Source of the DNA: Selaginella moellendorffii
Taxonomy: Eukaryota > Streptophyta > Lycopodiopsida > Selaginellales > Selaginellaceae
Length of the DNA: 54,938 bases
Direction of reading: 5' to 3'
NCBI RefSeq assembly: GCF_000143415.4
Contig: NW_003314303.1
Coordinates: 783,429 to 838,366 of the forward strand
How positions within the stretch are numbered: position 1 is the stretch's first letter; every line of letters begins with the position of its first letter. Below are positions 53,121-54,938 of the stretch, one piece after another. The translations under genes and the position numbers were made by a program. The notes beneath the pieces are model-generated. The model was not told the origin of the DNA. It made no database searches and saw nothing but the letters and a program-made list of their open reading frames with translations.

Positions 53121-54938
53121 TCAGTCGTTCTGCTCGTCGTCGTGTGGGCGAAGAAGGCTGAGAGACACTCCAGCGCCGAGTGTGGTTGCTACAATGCCTA
53201 GAGATACCTCTGTTGGTACGTGAAGACCTGTGATCAAAGAAATAAAAATCACAAAAGCTAAGATCAAACGTGGCTTACCAAAGAAATCTAGCACCATCTT
53301 CGCTCCAATGAAGCCCAGGATGGCAGCTACGGCAGGCTGGATGGTACAAGAGATGTGAGCACCCAAACCGTGAAGCATCATCTTAAAGAAGTTCTTACTT
53401 GCAAGTATTCGAGCTCGGCCATACTGCTCGAAATCAATGTGTACAGTGATCTTAATCCTGCACAGAAGATGATGTCAAGTCTTCACACTGGATTTCAAGG
53501 ATTTACCAAGAATGGCGAAAAGGTTGGAGGAGAAGACAATGAAGGGATCTCTGGTGACGCCAAACACTGCTGGAATCGAGTCCACCTGTGGAAAGAACAC
53601 TGGAGTGAACTTTCAAGCATCCAAAACTAGGTGCGCTACTTACGGCGAAAGCAATGTCGCTTAGCTCAATCACGGCTAGCGTGAGAAGCAGCGGTGTCGC
53701 CTACAAAGACTTAATGCGTTAGCTTCATTCCGAAACTAGAAACTTCGAACCATTCTGACGCCATCAATCGTAGTGAAGAATTTTTGCCCGTCGTAATCGG
53801 CTAGAAAGAGCAACGTTAGATTCTACGAGCATAATTCGCGAGAACTCACGGGTCACGGGAATAAAGCGCTTGCATGTATTCACAATATAGTTCTCAGAAA
53901 AATCGTTTTCTTCGTCCGAGCCTGTAAGCAGCTGAAGTTATGCAGTTAAGAGAAGCCTTGTGAAACCAGACACAAACCTTATAAGAGGAAAAGAGGAGTA
54001 TGGCCGCAAGCAAGAGGTTGACAACTTCAAATCTCTGTGACCACAACCAACGCTATAAGCAAAAAGAAACAAACATTCAGTACGTGCCTCTAGAGTAGCA
54101 ACGCCGAGAAGAATCATGGTAGCCCGAAAAACAATAGCTCCAGCTATTCCATACGTGAGAACGCGACTCTAAGTAGAACATTTCGCCAGTGAGGAAGCTA
54201 AACTTCATACTCTGCGCACCTGATACTGAAGTGGTACTTGGAAATAGTTGAAAATAAGAACAAAAACGAAGAGGTTGTCGACCGAGAGGCTTTGCTCCAA
54301 GAGGTATCTGCACCATTGAAGTTAAACAACACAAACACAGGAAATTTTAGAAGAAAATACCCCGCAAAAAACTCGGACGCTTTTGTTGATCCTTCCGTGA
54401 CACCAACAAATGCTCCAAAAGCGGCTGCAGCAGTCACCTAGTAAACAAAGTTCCCGGAAGTTGTGCTTTTGTTTTTGGTTTCTTTTGTCACTCACCCAAA
54501 ATACGACTGTCTTAATGGCCGCCTCCTTTTCTATGACTGGCTTTGTGACTGGAACGTCCTCGATCTCGATCTCGCCAACAGTGGAGACTGAAATAGCAGC
54601 AGCTTCCACGAGCTTCTCGGCAACAATTCCAATGCTTTGTTCTGTCGATCCATTGTGATCATCTGCGTATCGAAAGCTTAAGAATTGTAAAAAGAAGAAA
54701 GATCATTGCTCAAAGAAAGAACAAGAAAAAAAAGGAAGAACAATGAGAGAAAACTTTGTTTTACCTTGTGTGTCTTTTGCGCATGACAATGCAACAGTGT
54801 CCTCGAAGTAGAGAGCATGCTTGCTGCAAGTACAAAAAAAAAAACAGAAAGATTTCTTGCTAAGCGATTCTCTAGAGACTAGATGATCTTACCGACCATA
54901 TACACTAGAGGATGTTCGCATCATTCTCTGCGAGATCC
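53121..54938 (-). CDS. TerC-family integral membrane protein (5' end outside the window)
   Basis: In plants TerC is a thylakoid membrane protein needed for chloroplast development. Exons from the right edge: 54893-(edge), 54765-54823, 54496-54662, 54361-54437, 54220-54307, 54088-54168, about 53974-54034, 53850-53921, 53751-53800, 53644-53700, 53507-53585, 53399-53457, 53279-53336, 53121-53227. Signature blocks: [19 protein letters not shown] and [20 protein letters not shown], both with the membrane Asp residues of the family. Several hydrophobic helices follow ([15 protein letters not shown]). The first codons (the transit peptide) are not in the window. The intron at 54035-54087 has a GC donor (GAG|GCACGT). 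Confidence 0.92.

Overview
This window is nuclear DNA of a land plant. Genes carry GT-AG introns of only about 45-75 bp and sit a few hundred bases apart on both strands. The families are plant ones: tau GST, PSPG-box glycosyltransferase, LONGIFOLIA/TRM, PPR, nCBP-type eIF4E, RSL-class bHLH and the NAT12 transporter type. Short introns, high gene density and abundant PPR remnants fit a lycophyte such as Selaginella moellendorffii; that species call is an inference.

Layout. 0.7-2.9 kb: decayed hAT transposase. 3.0-8.5 kb (minus strand): GST pseudogene, intact tau GST, UGT, LONGIFOLIA/TRM protein. 9.0-14.9 kb: a graveyard holding a cupin pseudogene, a PPR pseudogene with an internal inversion, an intronless tRNA 2'-phosphotransferase, a PPR scrap and an epoxide-hydrolase fragment. 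14.9-19.6 kb (plus): long-form tRNase Z, then an intact epoxide hydrolase. 19.7-24.6 kb: two members of one unusual family, a nuclease-like fold followed in one of them by a kinase-like fold. The second is AT-rich and lies behind a triple-repeat promoter. 24.7-35 kb: small DnaJ-type zinc protein, 2-oxoglutarate dioxygenase, a 178-aa coiled-coil protein, TTC4/CNS1 co-chaperone, HMGB protein, EDR2-C (DUF1336) protein, farnesol dehydrogenase. 33.6-36.3 kb: NAT transporter. 36.9-50.5 kb: an inverted duplication carrying two S28 serine carboxypeptidase genes. Between its arms lie an RSL bHLH gene, eIF4E/nCBP, gene scraps and an SRP54 pseudogene split by a nested LTR retroelement. 50.8-54.9 kb (minus): CHFR-like RING E3 ligase, then a TerC membrane protein running off the window.

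The genes do not form a pathway; this is an ordinary plant neighbourhood. The notable material is (i) the two nuclease/kinase-like genes that resemble the Crinkler (CRN) effector architecture; (ii) an LTR element whose LTR ends and 5-bp target-site duplication can be read directly, with a complete 393-bp TRIM element nested inside it; (iii) five GC-AG introns in three genes; and (iv) several local rearrangements with readable junctions. Exon boundaries were set by hand from splice sites, reading frame and family conservation; no transcript or database evidence was used.
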